Shown piece after piece: positions 35,546-44,853 of a stretch of DNA of 64,000 nt; position 1 is the first letter of the stretch, and every line of letters starts with the position of its first letter. The translations under genes and the position numbers were made by a program. This DNA is from Candidatus Bathyarchaeota archaeon (GTDB lineage Archaea > Thermoproteota > Bathyarchaeia > Bathyarchaeales > Bathycorpusculaceae). The stretch is from the NCBI GenBank assembly GCA_026014465.1, contig JAOZID010000010.1, forward strand, positions 1,336,303-1,400,302. The letters run 5' to 3'. The notes under the pieces are model-generated. The model worked only from the letters and a program-made list of their open reading frames with translations, was not told the origin of the DNA and did no database searches.

Positions 35546-36345
35546 GGTCGAATGGTCACCCCCTTCTTGCGCAGGTACTCTTTGACCACGGGCACGGGGT
35601 ATTCGCTGTAGTGGAAAACTGACGCCGCCAACGCCGCATCCGCCTTGCCCTTAGTGAAGGCTTCAAGGAAGTGCTCTGGAACTCCTGCGCCGCCGCTCGC
35701 TATGACAGGAACCTTGACGCGTTCTGAAATGGCGCTGGTTAACTCCAAGTCGTAGCCGTCTTTGGTTCCGTCGCAGTCCATGGACGTTAGCAAGAACTCG
35801 CCCGCGCCCAACTCCACGGCTTGTAGCGCCCATTGGATGGCGTCTTTGCCTGTGGGTTTGCGCCCGCCATAAGTGTAGACCTCAAACCATACGGGTCCTT
35901 TAGCGGTTTGCACCACGGTTTTGCCTTCTTGTATGTTGTAGTTGCGTTTCGCGTCTATAGCAACCACCACGCATTGCTGCCCGAACAGCTCCGCCAAATC
36001 CGTTATCAACTGGGGATTTTGAACTGCGGCGGTGTTCACTGAGACCTTGTCGGCTCCGCTGCACAAAATCAGCCTTGCATCCGCGGCGTTACGTATGCCT
36101 CCGCCCACCGTGAACGGGATGCTTATGGCTCTAGCCACACCCTCCACCACATCGCGCAATGTGTCACGGTTATCTGACGACGCCGTAATATCCAAAAACA
36201 CAAGTTCGTCTGCGCCTTCATCTGAGTAACGCTTCGCCAACTCCACAGGGTCACCCGCGTTTTGCAGATTCAAAAAATTAATCCCCTTAACCACGCTACC
36301 CCCAGTAACGTCCAAGCACGGAATTATTCTTTTTGCTAATGGCAT
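35542..36345 (-). CDS. hisF: Imidazole glycerol phosphate synthase, cyclase subunit
   Basis: 267 residues, TIM barrel. With HisH it converts PRFAR plus ammonia to imidazole glycerol phosphate and AICAR. Motifs: [16 protein letters not shown] (catalytic Asp), VVAIDAKRN, and [13 protein letters not shown] at the phosphate-binding end. AICAR production links this operon to the purine cluster at 54.8-64 kb. hisA is 2 bases upstream. Confidence 0.96.
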   Translation of the reverse strand: MPLAKRIIPCLDVTGGSVVKGINFLNLQNAGDPVELAKRYSDEGADELVFLDITASSDNRDTLRDVVEGVARAISIPFTVGGGIRNAADARLILCSGADKVSVNTAAVQNPQLITDLAELFGQQCVVVAIDAKRNYNIQEGKTVVQTAKGPVWFEVYTYGGRKPTGKDAIQWALQAVELGAGEFLLTSMDCDGTKDGYDLELTSAISERVKVPVIASGGAGVPEHFLEAFTKGKADAALAASVFHYSEYPVPVVKEYLRKKGVTIRP

Positions 36346-36347
36346 GT

Positions 36348-37115
36348 TTAAACTCCAATTTTTTCTATAGCTTCTTTAAGGGTGAATCTGTCTTCGTAAA
36401 GAGCTTTCCCGATTACAGCGCCTTCAACCCCAATCTTTTTGAGCTTTATCAAATCATTTATGCTGCCTATGCCGCCTGCCGCGATAATTTTTACATTTGG
36501 ATATTTGACTATGTGGCTAAGGGTTCTTAGATCGGGTCCAGTCAGCATGCCATCTTGGGCTATTGACGTTATTAGAAAACGTGTGATACCGCGTTCAATG
36601 AACATTTCTAATGCATCTTTTACGCTTAACTCAGCCAAAACAAAGCGTCTTCTTTTTTTCATTAAAAAGCCTCTAGGTGTTTTCCAGCCTTGTGTCATAA
36701 CTAATCCAGCTTCATTGTTATCCAAGGCGACAATAACAGAGTCGGCACCAAACCGATTTTGAATTTTGTCAACAGCTGAGGGGTCGCTGAACGCCAATGA
36801 GCCCAAAATAACTTCTTTTATGCCAGTTTTAAACAGTTTTGCGGCTATCTCGAGGCTGCGGATACCGCCGCCTACTTGGATAGGTAACGGAACATTGGCT
36901 GCAATTTCGGAAATAACTGTATGGTTATCGCCCTTACCGAAAGCAGCATCTAAATCGATAATATGTAATTTACTTGCGCCCTCGGCGTGCCACCGCTTGG
37001 CGGCTTCTATAGGTGTTCCAAACTGTTCTTCGTAACTCTTAGCAGTTTTTGAGTCTCCACGGGTTAAACGAACAATTTTACCATTCATCAAATCAATTGC
37101 TGGAATCAACTGCAT
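36348..37115 (-). CDS. hisA: Phosphoribosylformimino-AICAR-phosphate isomerase
   Basis: 255 residues, TIM barrel related to HisF. Isomerises ProFAR to PRFAR. Motifs: [18 protein letters not shown] with the catalytic Asp, [20 protein letters not shown], and [19 protein letters not shown] basic run near residue 145 is unusual. The DNA is clearly AT-richer than hisF and hisH on either side, which hints at replacement of this gene by transfer inside an otherwise uniform operon. Confidence 0.94.
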   Translation of the reverse strand: MQLIPAIDLMNGKIVRLTRGDSKTAKSYEEQFGTPIEAAKRWHAEGASKLHIIDLDAAFGKGDNHTVISEIAANVPLPIQVGGGIRSLEIAAKLFKTGIKEVILGSLAFSDPSAVDKIQNRFGADSVIVALDNNEAGLVMTQGWKTPRGFLMKKRRRFVLAELSVKDALEMFIERGITRFLITSIAQDGMLTGPDLRTLSHIVKYPNVKIIAAGGIGSINDLIKLKKIGVEGAVIGKALYEDRFTLKEAIEKIGV

Positions 37116-37121
37116 CTTTCA

Positions 37122-37727
37122 TCACTTTACCACGATTTTGGCGAAATTTCTCAGGATTTGTAATCCTATGTCGCCGCTTTTCTCAGGGTGGAACTGCGTG
37201 CCATAAATGTTTTTGTTTGCAACGGCTGAAGTGAATGGAGTGGCGTATTGGGTTTGGGTGCAGATGACATCTTTGTTTTCGGGTGCAGGGTAGAGCGAAT
37301 GCACGAAGTACACGTATGAGTCTTCAGGTACGCCATCAAAGAGCTCGTTTTGTTTTATGATGTTGAGGGTGTTCCAGCCCATGTGCGGAATCTTGACCTG
37401 ACCTTGGAGCCTCACGTTCTTGCCTGCAAATAAGCCTACGCCTTCGCCTGGTCCTTCGTCGCTTCGCTCAAAAAACAGTTGCAAGCCAAGGCAGATTCCC
37501 AAAAACGGCGTGCCCGCGTCTGCAGCATCTTGCAGGGTTTGTTTGATGGGCTGCAGGGTTTTGGCAGCTGCCATGAAGTTGCCTACTCCTGGCAATGCGA
37601 TGGCATCGGCGTCTTTGAGTTGCGTTGTTGGCGCGGTGATTTCTGCGTTTAGTCCAGTTTTTTCTAGGGCGATTTTGAGGCTAAGTAGGTTGCCTACGCC
37701 GTAGTCGACGATTTGTACTTGGGGCAT
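37122..37727 (-). CDS. hisH: Imidazole glycerol phosphate synthase, glutaminase subunit
   Basis: 201 residues, class I glutamine amidotransferase. It supplies ammonia to HisF. Motifs: IVDYGVGNLLSLKIAL, the oxyanion and nucleophile PFLGICLGLQLFFERS (Cys near 84), GWNTLNI, and the catalytic GTQFHPEKS near the end. Its stop is six bases from hisA, and its start abuts the hisB stop. Confidence 0.96.
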   Translation of the reverse strand: MPQVQIVDYGVGNLLSLKIALEKTGLNAEITAPTTQLKDADAIALPGVGNFMAAAKTLQPIKQTLQDAADAGTPFLGICLGLQLFFERSDEGPGEGVGLFAGKNVRLQGQVKIPHMGWNTLNIIKQNELFDGVPEDSYVYFVHSLYPAPENKDVICTQTQYATPFTSAVANKNIYGTQFHPEKSGDIGLQILRNFAKIVVK

Positions 37728-38303
37728 TTAGATTACTCCTTTGGAGCTTGGGACGCCTGTTCTGCGTGGATCCATGGCTACCGCTTGCTTGAGCGCTATG
37801 GCTAAGGCTTTGATTGCGGCTTCTGCTTTGTGGTGGTCGTTGCCGCCGTACTGTGCCCAGACGTGGATGTTGGCGTTTAGCGAGACGGATAGGGTTTCAA
37901 AGAAGTGCGTGATGTCCTCTGCTGCCATGTCCTCAACTTTTTTGCCCCTGAGTTTGAGGTTTATGACGGCGTAGGGGCGTTTGACTAGGTCGATGGCTGC
38001 AAAGGATAATGAGTCGTCCATGGGAACCGCGGCAAATCCAAAGCGGGTTATGCCTTCGCGGGTGCCTAAGGCTTTGTTGAGGGCTTCGCCTAAGCCTATG
38101 GCTAAGTCTTCGATGCAGTGGTGCTTCAAATCGCCCGTAACTTTGGCAGTGACGTCAATGAGGCTGTGAGTGGCAAACGACGTTAACAAGTGACTAAAAA
38201 AGCCGACATCAGTTTCCACTTGAGCTTTTCCTGTTCCATCTAAGTTAACTTTGGCTGTGACTTGGGTTTCCTTGGTTTCTCGGATTACTTTTTCGGTTCT
38301 CAT
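37728..38303 (-). CDS. hisB: Imidazoleglycerol-phosphate dehydratase
   Basis: 191 residues, the single-domain dehydratase without a phosphatase domain. Forms imidazole acetol phosphate. The Mn-binding His motifs HHCIEDLAIGLGEAL and DHHKAEAAIKALAIAL are present, and a helix-strand repeat runs through the chain. The start overlaps the hisC stop (ATGA type). Confidence 0.96.
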   Translation of the reverse strand: MRTEKVIRETKETQVTAKVNLDGTGKAQVETDVGFFSHLLTSFATHSLIDVTAKVTGDLKHHCIEDLAIGLGEALNKALGTREGITRFGFAAVPMDDSLSFAAIDLVKRPYAVINLKLRGKKVEDMAAEDITHFFETLSVSLNANIHVWAQYGGNDHHKAEAAIKALAIALKQAVAMDPRRTGVPSSKGVI

Positions 38304-39421
38304 GCTTTCTCACCCATGTATTCGCGTAACGCCATTAAGAGTTTAGCGTTCATAGCGGGTAAACCAACCGTGGTTCGCAAGCAATTCTCATACGAAAGCA
38401 GCTTCCCCAATTTTTTGATGACTAACCCTTGTCGTAAAACGCGTTCATACGCTTCCAAGTAGGGCTTGTCGGTTTCGAAGAGCACAAAATTCGCTTTCGA
38501 ATCAAACGCTCTAATGCCTTCTATCTCGCTGAGGCTGCGTATGAGTTTTTCACGCTCCTGCTTTAGCGCCGCCACAGACGTTTGCATAATATCTATGTTC
38601 TGCAAAACCTTCACGCCCATGCTCAGCGAAACTACGCTCACAGGATACGGCGCAGGCGACTTATCCAGTGCCCTTGCTAACTCAGGATTTGCCACGGCGT
38701 AACCTAGCCTTAGCCCCGCTAAGCTGAACGCTTTGCTAAACGTGCGCAAAACCACGAGGTTCTCGTATTTGCTCGTCAGCGGCACCATTGAGTAGTCTGC
38801 GTATTCTCCGTACGCTTCGTCGATTAGTACGATGCCTGGGAAGTCCTGGATTAGCTCTTCAAGTTCTTCTTGCCCAAGCTGGTTTGCGGTGGGATTGTTG
38901 GGCGAGCACAAATACAGCAGCTTCACATCCGCCGAAAACGCCTCCTTCATAGCCTGCATATCCATCGAGAAATCCTCGCGTAGTGGTACCCCGACGAATT
39001 TGGAGCCGTGGTAGTTGACGCAGTATTTGAAGACACTAAAGGTTGGCGTGAACGTAACTGCGGTGCTGTTTTTGTCAAGGAAAGTGCGTATGACGTGTTC
39101 CATGACTTCGTCGCTAGAATTCCTAATTACTATTGCGTCTGGGGTCACTTTGAGGTAACGGCTTATCTCAGCTTTGAGTTTGGTTTCTTCTTGCTGGGGG
39201 TAAATTCGAAAGTCCACTTCGTCGGCGACTTCTTTGAGCAACGCTACGACTTTTTCGCGCGGCGTATACAAGTTTTCGTTGTAGTTGAGTTTGACGATGT
39301 CGCTAACCTGCAAACCGTACTGATCCGCAATTTCCTGATTCGTTTTCTCTGCACTGTAAATCTCAAAACCTCTGAGTTCCTCAAGCTTTCTATCTAACCA
39401 CGCTTTGCCTTGCACGTTCAT
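38300..39421 (-). CDS. hisC: Histidinol-phosphate aminotransferase
   Basis: 373 residues, PLP-dependent fold type I. Motifs: KLNYNENLYTPREKV near the N-terminus, YLCSPNNPTANQLG (substrate-site Asn-Pro-Thr), IDEAYGEYAD with the PLP-contacting Asp and Tyr, and RTFSKAFSLAGLRLGY with the Schiff-base Lys (near 229). The ATG overlaps the hisD stop. Converts imidazole acetol phosphate to histidinol phosphate. Confidence 0.95.
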   Translation of the reverse strand: MNVQGKAWLDRKLEELRGFEIYSAEKTNQEIADQYGLQVSDIVKLNYNENLYTPREKVVALLKEVADEVDFRIYPQQEETKLKAEISRYLKVTPDAIVIRNSSDEVMEHVIRTFLDKNSTAVTFTPTFSVFKYCVNYHGSKFVGVPLREDFSMDMQAMKEAFSADVKLLYLCSPNNPTANQLGQEELEELIQDFPGIVLIDEAYGEYADYSMVPLTSKYENLVVLRTFSKAFSLAGLRLGYAVANPELARALDKSPAPYPVSVVSLSMGVKVLQNIDIMQTSVAALKQEREKLIRSLSEIEGIRAFDSKANFVLFETDKPYLEAYERVLRQGLVIKKLGKLLSYENCLRTTVGLPAMNAKLLMALREYMGEKA

Positions 39422-40734
39422 TCAAATCTTGCCTCCACTGCCCTGTAGTGATTAGGCAGCCTCTCTGCCTTGGTTAACGTCGCAATTGCGGGTTTTACTT
39501 TTTGCAGTCCCTCTTTGGTGGCCTCGACAATGTTTATGCGCCGCACGAAATCCAGAACCGACAACCCCGAAAACGACGCTCCAAACCCGCCCGTAGGCAA
39601 CACATGATTCGTTCCGCTCGCATAGTCGCTAAGCGCCACTGGACTGTAAGGCCCAATTAGTATGAGTCCTGCGGTGGTGATTTTGTCGGCGACTTCTTGG
39701 GGCTTTGCCATCATGATTTCAAGGTGCTCAGCAGCAAAAACGTTAGCCAACTTTGTCATCTCCTCTACGCCCTCGCATTTGATGATAAACCCATAGTTGC
39801 CAAGTGCTTCCTCAACGATTTCTCTGCGCTTCGCCTTTGCCGCCATCTCTTTTAGGCACTGCTCTACTGCGTCTGCGAGTTTTGTTGAGGTGGTGATTAA
39901 GCCGCTGGTGCTATCAGGCGTGTGTTCTGCTTGGCTAATCATATCCGCCGCCACGGCACATGGGTTCGCGGTTTCGTCAGCCAAAACCAAAACTTCGCTA
40001 GGTCCCGCGGGCATATCAATGGCGACGTCTTGGGAAACCACCATCTTCGCCTTCATTACGTACTTGTTGCCTGGACCTACGATTTTGCAGACTTTGCCGA
40101 TACTTTCTGTACCGTATGCCAGCGCCGCGATTGCTTGGGCTCCGCCAATTTTGTAGATTTCGTCTACGCCGCAAAGGTCAGCTGCGACAAGAACCAGCGG
40201 GTCAAGATTTTGGTCGCCTTTTACGGGTGAGCAGACGACGACGCGCGGGACTCCTGCGGTTTTTGCTGGTGTTGCGGTCATGATTACTGAGCTTGGATAA
40301 GCGGCGAGCCCGCCTGGGACGTAGCATCCTACGCTTTGCAGGGGACGAAGTACCGTTTGAACTGAGATGCCTTCTTGCAGGGTGGAGAGTTGCTGCTGGG
40401 TTTGCCTCTGGATTACCTGTTTTTCCCGCGACTCAAGCCTCTGCTTCATGAGCCTAAGTGCATCAACCTGCTCCTGCGCCACAACATCATAAGCAGCCTT
40501 GATTTCCTTGGCCGTCACCCTAAGGGTCTGCGGGGTTAGCTGCGCTTGGTCAAAGCGCTGTGCGTACTCCAAAACGGCTTTATCACCCCTGTTTTTTACG
40601 TCTGCAACTATGCCCCAAACAATCTCTTCAACACCGCGGTCTTCATTTTCTTGCGTGGCGTTGGCTCGTTTGAACCAGTCCGCCGCAAGCTCCGCAGCTG
40701 AGCTGTAGACTTTTATTCCGATTGGGTTTGGCAT
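39418..40734 (-). CDS. hisD: Histidinol dehydrogenase
   Basis: 438 residues, zinc enzyme of the last two steps to histidine. Motifs: GVPRVVVCSPVKG, KIGGAQAIAALAYGTES, PGNKYVMKAKMVVSQDVAIDMPAGPSEVL (split for length: the pattern runs from residue about 223 to 250), ADMISQAEHTPDST (zinc His and substrate His), and TGGFGASFSGLSVLDF. ATG 40734 lies inside the hisG frame and has GAAGGAG six bases before. Confidence 0.96.
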   Translation of the reverse strand: MPNPIGIKVYSSAAELAADWFKRANATQENEDRGVEEIVWGIVADVKNRGDKAVLEYAQRFDQAQLTPQTLRVTAKEIKAAYDVVAQEQVDALRLMKQRLESREKQVIQRQTQQQLSTLQEGISVQTVLRPLQSVGCYVPGGLAAYPSSVIMTATPAKTAGVPRVVVCSPVKGDQNLDPLVLVAADLCGVDEIYKIGGAQAIAALAYGTESIGKVCKIVGPGNKYVMKAKMVVSQDVAIDMPAGPSEVLVLADETANPCAVAADMISQAEHTPDSTSGLITTSTKLADAVEQCLKEMAAKAKRREIVEEALGNYGFIIKCEGVEEMTKLANVFAAEHLEIMMAKPQEVADKITTAGLILIGPYSPVALSDYASGTNHVLPTGGFGASFSGLSVLDFVRRINIVEATKEGLQKVKPAIATLTKAERLPNHYRAVEARFE

Positions 40735-41714
40735 GCTCCTTCTTTTCTCCGAGTAATCTCATCTAGGGCCAGTACTTGTCGTGGTTCGTAGACTATGATG
40801 CCCTGTGCTAGTTTGCGGATTCTGGGGAGTAAGTCGATTAGGCAGTCTTTTTCGATGACGGTGTTTACGCTGTGCCAGCCTTCGTTTGCTAGGGGGGCTA
40901 TGGTTGGGTTTTTGAGCGCGGGCAGTTCGTCAAGGAGTTTTTGCAGGTTTTCTTTTTGGACGTTGACAAAGAGGTGTATGCGTTTGGAGCCGTCAACTAC
41001 GCCCTTGAGCAAGGCGAGTATGTCTAGGATTTTTTCGCGTTTTTCGGGGTCTTGCATGGTTTTTTTGTTGGCGATGAGCACGGCTGAGGACTGCATGACG
41101 GTTTCGATGATTCTAAGGTTGTTTGCCCTAATCGTGGAGCCTGTTTCGGTTACGTCCATGATACAGTCTGAATTTTCGGGGGGCTTGGCTTCGGTTGCTC
41201 CAAAAGACAAAAAGATTTTCACGCGCGGGTTTTCGCCTTTTTTCCACCACGGCGTAACCATCATCGGGTCTTGATCTCCAAAGCGTTTTTGGTAGGCGGG
41301 TATGCTTTTGATGTATTCTGAAGCGATGTTTAGGTACTCGGTGCTTATGCGGAAGTTGCCGCCGCTGCTCCAGATTTCTTCCATGAAATCGCCCATTGAG
41401 GTTTTCTCGCCGATGCTTTCAGGAACCGCCACAATTAGCCTGATTTTGCCGTACTCCAAATTCTGCAAGATTTCAACGTCTGCGCGGTTTTCCTTAATCC
41501 AATCCTGCCCTGTAATGCCCAAATCCTGCAGCCCCTCAGAGACAAACACGGGAATTTCCTGCGGACGCAAAATCTTCATCTCAATTTTGGGGTCATTAAT
41601 CTTTGGACGATACGTGCGTTCTTGACCTGAAATTTTGTATCCTGAACGACTAAAGAATTCAAAGGTTGCTTTTGACAGGGAGCCTGCTGGTATTGCAAAT
41701 TTTATTTTATCCAT
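40713..41714 (-). CDS. hisG: ATP phosphoribosyltransferase, long form
   Basis: 333 residues from ATG 41714 (AGGTG at 41722-41726; a GTG at 41723 is also in frame). It commits PRPP and ATP to histidine synthesis. FAIPAGSLSKATFEFF opens the protein, and the PRPP loop is MDVTETGSTIRANNLRII. The C-terminal ACT-like regulatory domain (KRIHLFVNVQKENLQKLL onward) gives histidine feedback in the family. It is longer than most HisG_L (about 280-300), with an insert near 160-195 (MMVTPWWKKGENP). First gene of the operon. Confidence 0.95.
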   Translation of the reverse strand: MDKIKFAIPAGSLSKATFEFFSRSGYKISGQERTYRPKINDPKIEMKILRPQEIPVFVSEGLQDLGITGQDWIKENRADVEILQNLEYGKIRLIVAVPESIGEKTSMGDFMEEIWSSGGNFRISTEYLNIASEYIKSIPAYQKRFGDQDPMMVTPWWKKGENPRVKIFLSFGATEAKPPENSDCIMDVTETGSTIRANNLRIIETVMQSSAVLIANKKTMQDPEKREKILDILALLKGVVDGSKRIHLFVNVQKENLQKLLDELPALKNPTIAPLANEGWHSVNTVIEKDCLIDLLPRIRKLAQGIIVYEPRQVLALDEITRRKEGACQTQSE

Positions 41715-41974
41715 ATATTTCACCTAAATTTTGGTTTAAAGAAACATTCAGAGAATCCCCTACTGCTTTGGTGGTTGTTGGGGGAGAACTCTTTGTGGTT
41801 TGAGAGATGCATGCGGTAGAATAAGATTTTGCGTTTAAGCATGGTTTAGGCTTGCATTTATCAAAGATGAACACAATCGCCTTTTGTGAATGCAATCCCT
41901 CATCTTTTCTCACTAACCGCACCAATACTCGAAAGCTTGCTAATAAACATATCTTCGTAAATTCCTATTAAACT

Positions 41975-42553
41975 TTAAACGGTCTGCTCTGCGGCGGCTT
42001 CGTCGTCTTTGGAGAGTACCTCAAAAACCAGCGGCGGAACAGATGTTTTAACCTCTAACTCTACATCCAGCAGCCCCTCCAGAATGCCCGCGAGAACCTG
42101 CGCTTCAGCAAGAAACGGCGTCTTGGTTAGGATGTATTTGTCTTTGGTGTAGAATTCTCCAAACCCCTGCACCCGCAGCCTGTCAAAAACGTGACTCCAG
42201 TTCTCGCGTGTTATCTTGGAAATTTCCAGCGTGGTTTCCATGGAAACTTTTAGGGCGGCACCCATGGTTTTGCCTACCTCGCGCCATTTTTGCTTGGGGA
42301 TTTGCTGCATCAAAATGTTTAGCAACTCAACGTTGACAAAGGCTATGCGGCTTATTCCGCAGTAGTATTCGCCGGGGAAGTGCCAGTCGTAGACCATGAG
42401 GTTCTTGTAGATATCCAGCATCTTGCTAATGAGTGGTTTGATGCCTGCTTCTTTGCCTTCTTGAATTAAGCGGTCGATGTATTCTCTTTCTTTTTTTTCA
42501 AGTATGATGGTGGTTCTTTTCGGGGCTGGCGGGGTATCTTTGATGCCTTGCAT
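41975..42553 (-). CDS. Conserved protein with RHH-like N-terminus, probable regulator
   Basis: 192 residues. The N-terminal KRTTIILEKKEREYIDRLIQEG followed by GIKPLISKMLDIY has the strand-helix-helix order of ribbon-helix-helix DNA-binding proteins. A 120-residue C-terminal domain (alpha/beta, with HFPGEYYCGISRIAF and TKTPFLAEAQVLAGILEG) is not recognised and may sense a ligand. Similar proteins are widespread in Bathyarchaeia and Thermoplasmata-type genomes by my recollection. Three ATACC repeats in its promoter region could be its own operator. Confidence 0.65.
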   Translation of the reverse strand: MQGIKDTPPAPKRTTIILEKKEREYIDRLIQEGKEAGIKPLISKMLDIYKNLMVYDWHFPGEYYCGISRIAFVNVELLNILMQQIPKQKWREVGKTMGAALKVSMETTLEISKITRENWSHVFDRLRVQGFGEFYTKDKYILTKTPFLAEAQVLAGILEGLLDVELEVKTSVPPLVFEVLSKDDEAAAEQTV

Positions 42554-42588
42554 ACCTGATATACCCTAAGCAATACCTTATATGCCTT
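42553..42588 (-). promoter_or_regulatory. Promoter and possible operator of the RHH-like gene
   Basis: Plus-strand ATACC occurs at 42553-42557, 42561-42565 and 42572-42576, then a TATA-like CCTTATATGCC at 42577-42587. On the minus strand the TATA-like box lies about 25-35 bases ahead of the ATG at 42553, so the repeats sit between it and the start, where a repressor could block transcription. Confidence 0.35.
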
Positions 42589-42707
42589 TCCAAACCTGAT
42601 GATGAGCCAAGAAACCTTAATACCGCCTGTGGGTTATAGGAAAACGCCGATGACGAACTTTAACGAGCTGATTTGATGATGCACCCTAGGGTATCTGAGG
42701 CAAAAAT

Positions 42708-42932
42708 TTAGGAAATGATTCCCTTTTGCATCAAGTAACGCATCATGAAAATTCCGACTATGAACAAAACGATTCCCACTGCGGCTGCTGCGATGATGCC
42801 CATGTTCAAACCGACCGCTATGCCGTAAACCACGTAGGTGGGTCCAGCAAAAACAAGTAAAACCGCAATTATTGTCAGTATGGCTCTGCCTAAGCTGGAG
42901 CCTAAAAAGCTGTTATCACCGTTTTCTGTCAT
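42708..42932 (-). CDS. Small two-helix membrane protein
   Basis: 74 residues, two hydrophobic segments (AILTIIAVLLVFAGPTYVVY and MGIIAAAAVGIVLFIVGIFM) with short polar ends. Lipid-bound small proteins of this shape have no assigned function. The gene is 28 bases from the PAC2 gene on the same strand, and may share its transcript. Confidence 0.65.
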   Translation of the reverse strand: MTENGDNSFLGSSLGRAILTIIAVLLVFAGPTYVVYGIAVGLNMGIIAAAAVGIVLFIVGIFMMRYLMQKGIIS

Positions 42933-42960
42933 GTTGGTCGTCTCTGCGTTTGTTTGGTTT

Positions 42961-43620
42961 TCAGTGTTCTTCTTGCGTGGTTCCTTCTTTTATCTCTTTT
43001 CCTAATGCCTTCATTAAAAATTTGAAAACCAACGTACCAGCTTCTTTATCCGCGTTAAACCCTGCTGTGGCACCCAAAATGCAAACGCCGTTAACTCCGC
43101 GCTCCTTTGCCAACGCTAACGTCAAACCTGTGCCGCCAACAATTTTTCCTTGACTGTACACGACTGCGCCTTTATCTGCGAAATCTCCTGTGAAGCGTTG
43201 AGCCGTTCCAGCCACGTAAACATGCGCTTTGTCCTCGTTCATGGGCACACCCCCCATGGTCACCACAAACCCGCAGCCAAGCTTCTCCATGTAATCAACG
43301 ATTTCGCTGCAGACCTGATAATGCGCCACTACATCATCAAATGAAGGCTGCGACTCCCCAGTCATCACCACAAAATCCGCATCCCCAATCCTAGCCGAGT
43401 AAAACTCGTACTTAGGCAAATGACAAATGCCCTTCGAGCTAACCGCCACGTAATCAGGAAAACTAGGCGCATACAACTCTGCAAACAACTTCGCCCCACA
43501 ATGCTTAACCAAAAGCCGCGCCGCAATCCTGCCAACGTTGCCAAACCCTGGTAGCCCCTGAACAAACGTTGGATTCTCCAACTCAGGCTTATGCAACTCA
43601 CGCAAATACGGCTTATCCAT
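42961..43620 (-). CDS. PAC2 family (proteasome assembly chaperone-like) protein
   Basis: 219 residues from ATG 43620 (ATG 43632 is in frame). The PAC2 fold motifs are present: PTFVQGLPGFGNVGRIAARLL near the N-terminus, ADFVVMTGESQPSFDD, VTMGGVPMNE and VNGVCILGATAGFNADKEAG. Family members in archaea are thought to help proteasome assembly; some are ATP-grasp neighbours. Function here is inferred from homology only. Confidence 0.88.
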   Translation of the reverse strand: MDKPYLRELHKPELENPTFVQGLPGFGNVGRIAARLLVKHCGAKLFAELYAPSFPDYVAVSSKGICHLPKYEFYSARIGDADFVVMTGESQPSFDDVVAHYQVCSEIVDYMEKLGCGFVVTMGGVPMNEDKAHVYVAGTAQRFTGDFADKGAVVYSQGKIVGGTGLTLALAKERGVNGVCILGATAGFNADKEAGTLVFKFLMKALGKEIKEGTTQEEH

Positions 43621-43760
43621 CAAACAGCCCATCAAACAATACACAAAACCGCCCCTTGCTAAAATGCTTTTCACCAACCAAAAAAAGAAACTATTAATAA
43701 CTGTGCGGGTGGTAGTAGTAAAGACTCGCCAAAATCCATGGCAGCCAAACAGACAGATGA

Positions 43761-43839
43761 AGCGGGGTGGGGTAGCCAGGATTAACCCGCTGGGCTCATA
43801 ACCCAGAGATCAGTAGTTCAAATCTACTCCCCGCTACCA
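43761..43839 (+). tRNA. Initiator tRNA-Met (CAU)
   Basis: The gene starts AGCGGGG and ends CCCCGCT-A-CCA with the CCA encoded. A1:U72 at the acceptor end and three G-C pairs flanking the anticodon loop (CTGGG-CTCATAA-CCCAG) are the marks of the archaeal initiator. T arm AGTAGTTCAAATCTACT. No intron. Confidence 0.94.
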
Positions 43840-44161
43840 ACTAACTTTTACCAAAAACCTCCTCACTAGAAAACAAGCTTTGCTGCCCCCAAACAAATAA
43901 GGTTGTGACGTTTAAGGACAAAACACGCCTTTTAGAGACTTTCTAAGACGCAAGAAAAACCCGTTTCAAGCCCTAACACCATGAAACAACCCAAAAACGG
44001 CTCTGCAAGAAACTGGGGGGTAGACCCGATTTTGCTGGTTTAGAGCACTGGTTGGTTTGTTGAAAAGGAAAAACTGGTGTGTGGTGTAGGTTTGGTTTTG
44101 CGTGTTTTGTGTGGTGGGTTAATAAGTGTGTTTTGTCTACTTTTTCTACTTGGTGGTATTT
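43840..44161. other. 322-base gap upstream of vapBC
   Basis: I see no gene of normal size. A 20-codon frame opens at 43981 (MKQPKNGSARNWGVDPILLV, stop 44041-44043), too short to judge. The last 90 bases before vapB are T/G-rich. A TATA-like TTAATAAG at 44119-44126 could drive the vapBC pair. Confidence 0.3.
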
Positions 44162-44413
44162 ATGGTTGAGACGAAGACGATTAAGGTTAGTAAGGAGACG
44201 TATGCGGAGCTTAGTGGGATTGCGGGGGAATTGCAGGTCAAGTTGAAGCGGCCTGTTTCTCTTGATGAGGCGATTAAGCATCTTGCGCGGAGAAAAAAGA
44301 GGGTGACCAAGATTTCTGATCTTGCTGGTTCGTGGGATGTGTCGGATCAAGAGGCTAAGGAAATTGAGGAGGCTATTGAGGGGTCGTGGGAGAAATGGAG
44401 CCTTCCCAAGTAG
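44162..44413 (+). CDS. VapB-type antitoxin
   Basis: 83 residues from ATG 44162; the frame open to 44126 only adds translated promoter DNA. KTIKVSKETYAELSGIAGELQ is a strand-helix-helix N-terminus like AbrB/RHH antitoxins. The acidic C-terminal tail (DQEAKEIEEAIEGSWEKW) is the part that would cover the toxin's active site. It overlaps the PIN toxin start by 19 bases, as is usual for a translation-coupled pair. Confidence 0.8.
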   Translation: MVETKTIKVSKETYAELSGIAGELQVKLKRPVSLDEAIKHLARRKKRVTKISDLAGSWDVSDQEAKEIEEAIEGSWEKWSLPK

Positions 44414-44811
44414 TTCTTGATACTGACATCCTTATTGACCTGCTAAGGGGCAAAAAGGACGCTGAGGTTCTCATTTCCACATTAGAGCGCAAAAGATTCA
44501 CGTTCTTCACAACCGCAGTAAACGTGTATGAACTGCACTATGGCGCGCACAAGTCAACAAAGAAAGAGCAAAGTTTACAGGCAACCAAAAAGTTGCTGCG
44601 CCGAATGCCTATTTTGCCCTTCACCAACAGGGCTGCTGCGAAAGCGGGGCACATATTTGCTGGTCTGGAAGCTAAGGGTCAATCCATCGGTCTCTCAGAT
44701 GCCTTCATAGCTGCCATTGCCTTAACCCGCGGATACAGCGTAGTCACCCGAAACAGCAGCCATTTTAACAAAATTGACGGGCTAACTGTAATTTCGCCTC
44801 AGAAAACATAA
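44395..44811 (+). CDS. VapC-type PIN-domain toxin ribonuclease
   Basis: 138 residues from ATG 44395. PIN catalytic acids: VVLDTDILIDLLRG (Asp near 9-11), VYELHYGAH (Glu), GLSDAFIAAIAL (Asp), and YSVVTRNSSHFNKI (C-terminal Asn/Asp region). Cuts RNA, often tRNA, in studied members. Paired with the antitoxin just upstream. Confidence 0.92.
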   Translation: MEPSQVVLDTDILIDLLRGKKDAEVLISTLERKRFTFFTTAVNVYELHYGAHKSTKKEQSLQATKKLLRRMPILPFTNRAAAKAGHIFAGLEAKGQSIGLSDAFIAAIALTRGYSVVTRNSSHFNKIDGLTVISPQKT

Positions 44812-44853
44812 CAATGAGAAAAAATGGTTGTGGTGTGTGGTTGGTTGTGCGGT

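Noticed and set aside
41707-41925. 72-codon frame overlapping the start of hisG
   Set aside because: It shares the strand but not the frame of hisG, has no motif, and would cover the operon promoter region.
43981-44043. A 20-codon frame (MKQPKNGSARNWGVDPILLV)
   Set aside because: It looks non-random, but it is too short to support without homologues, so it is only noted in the gap entry.
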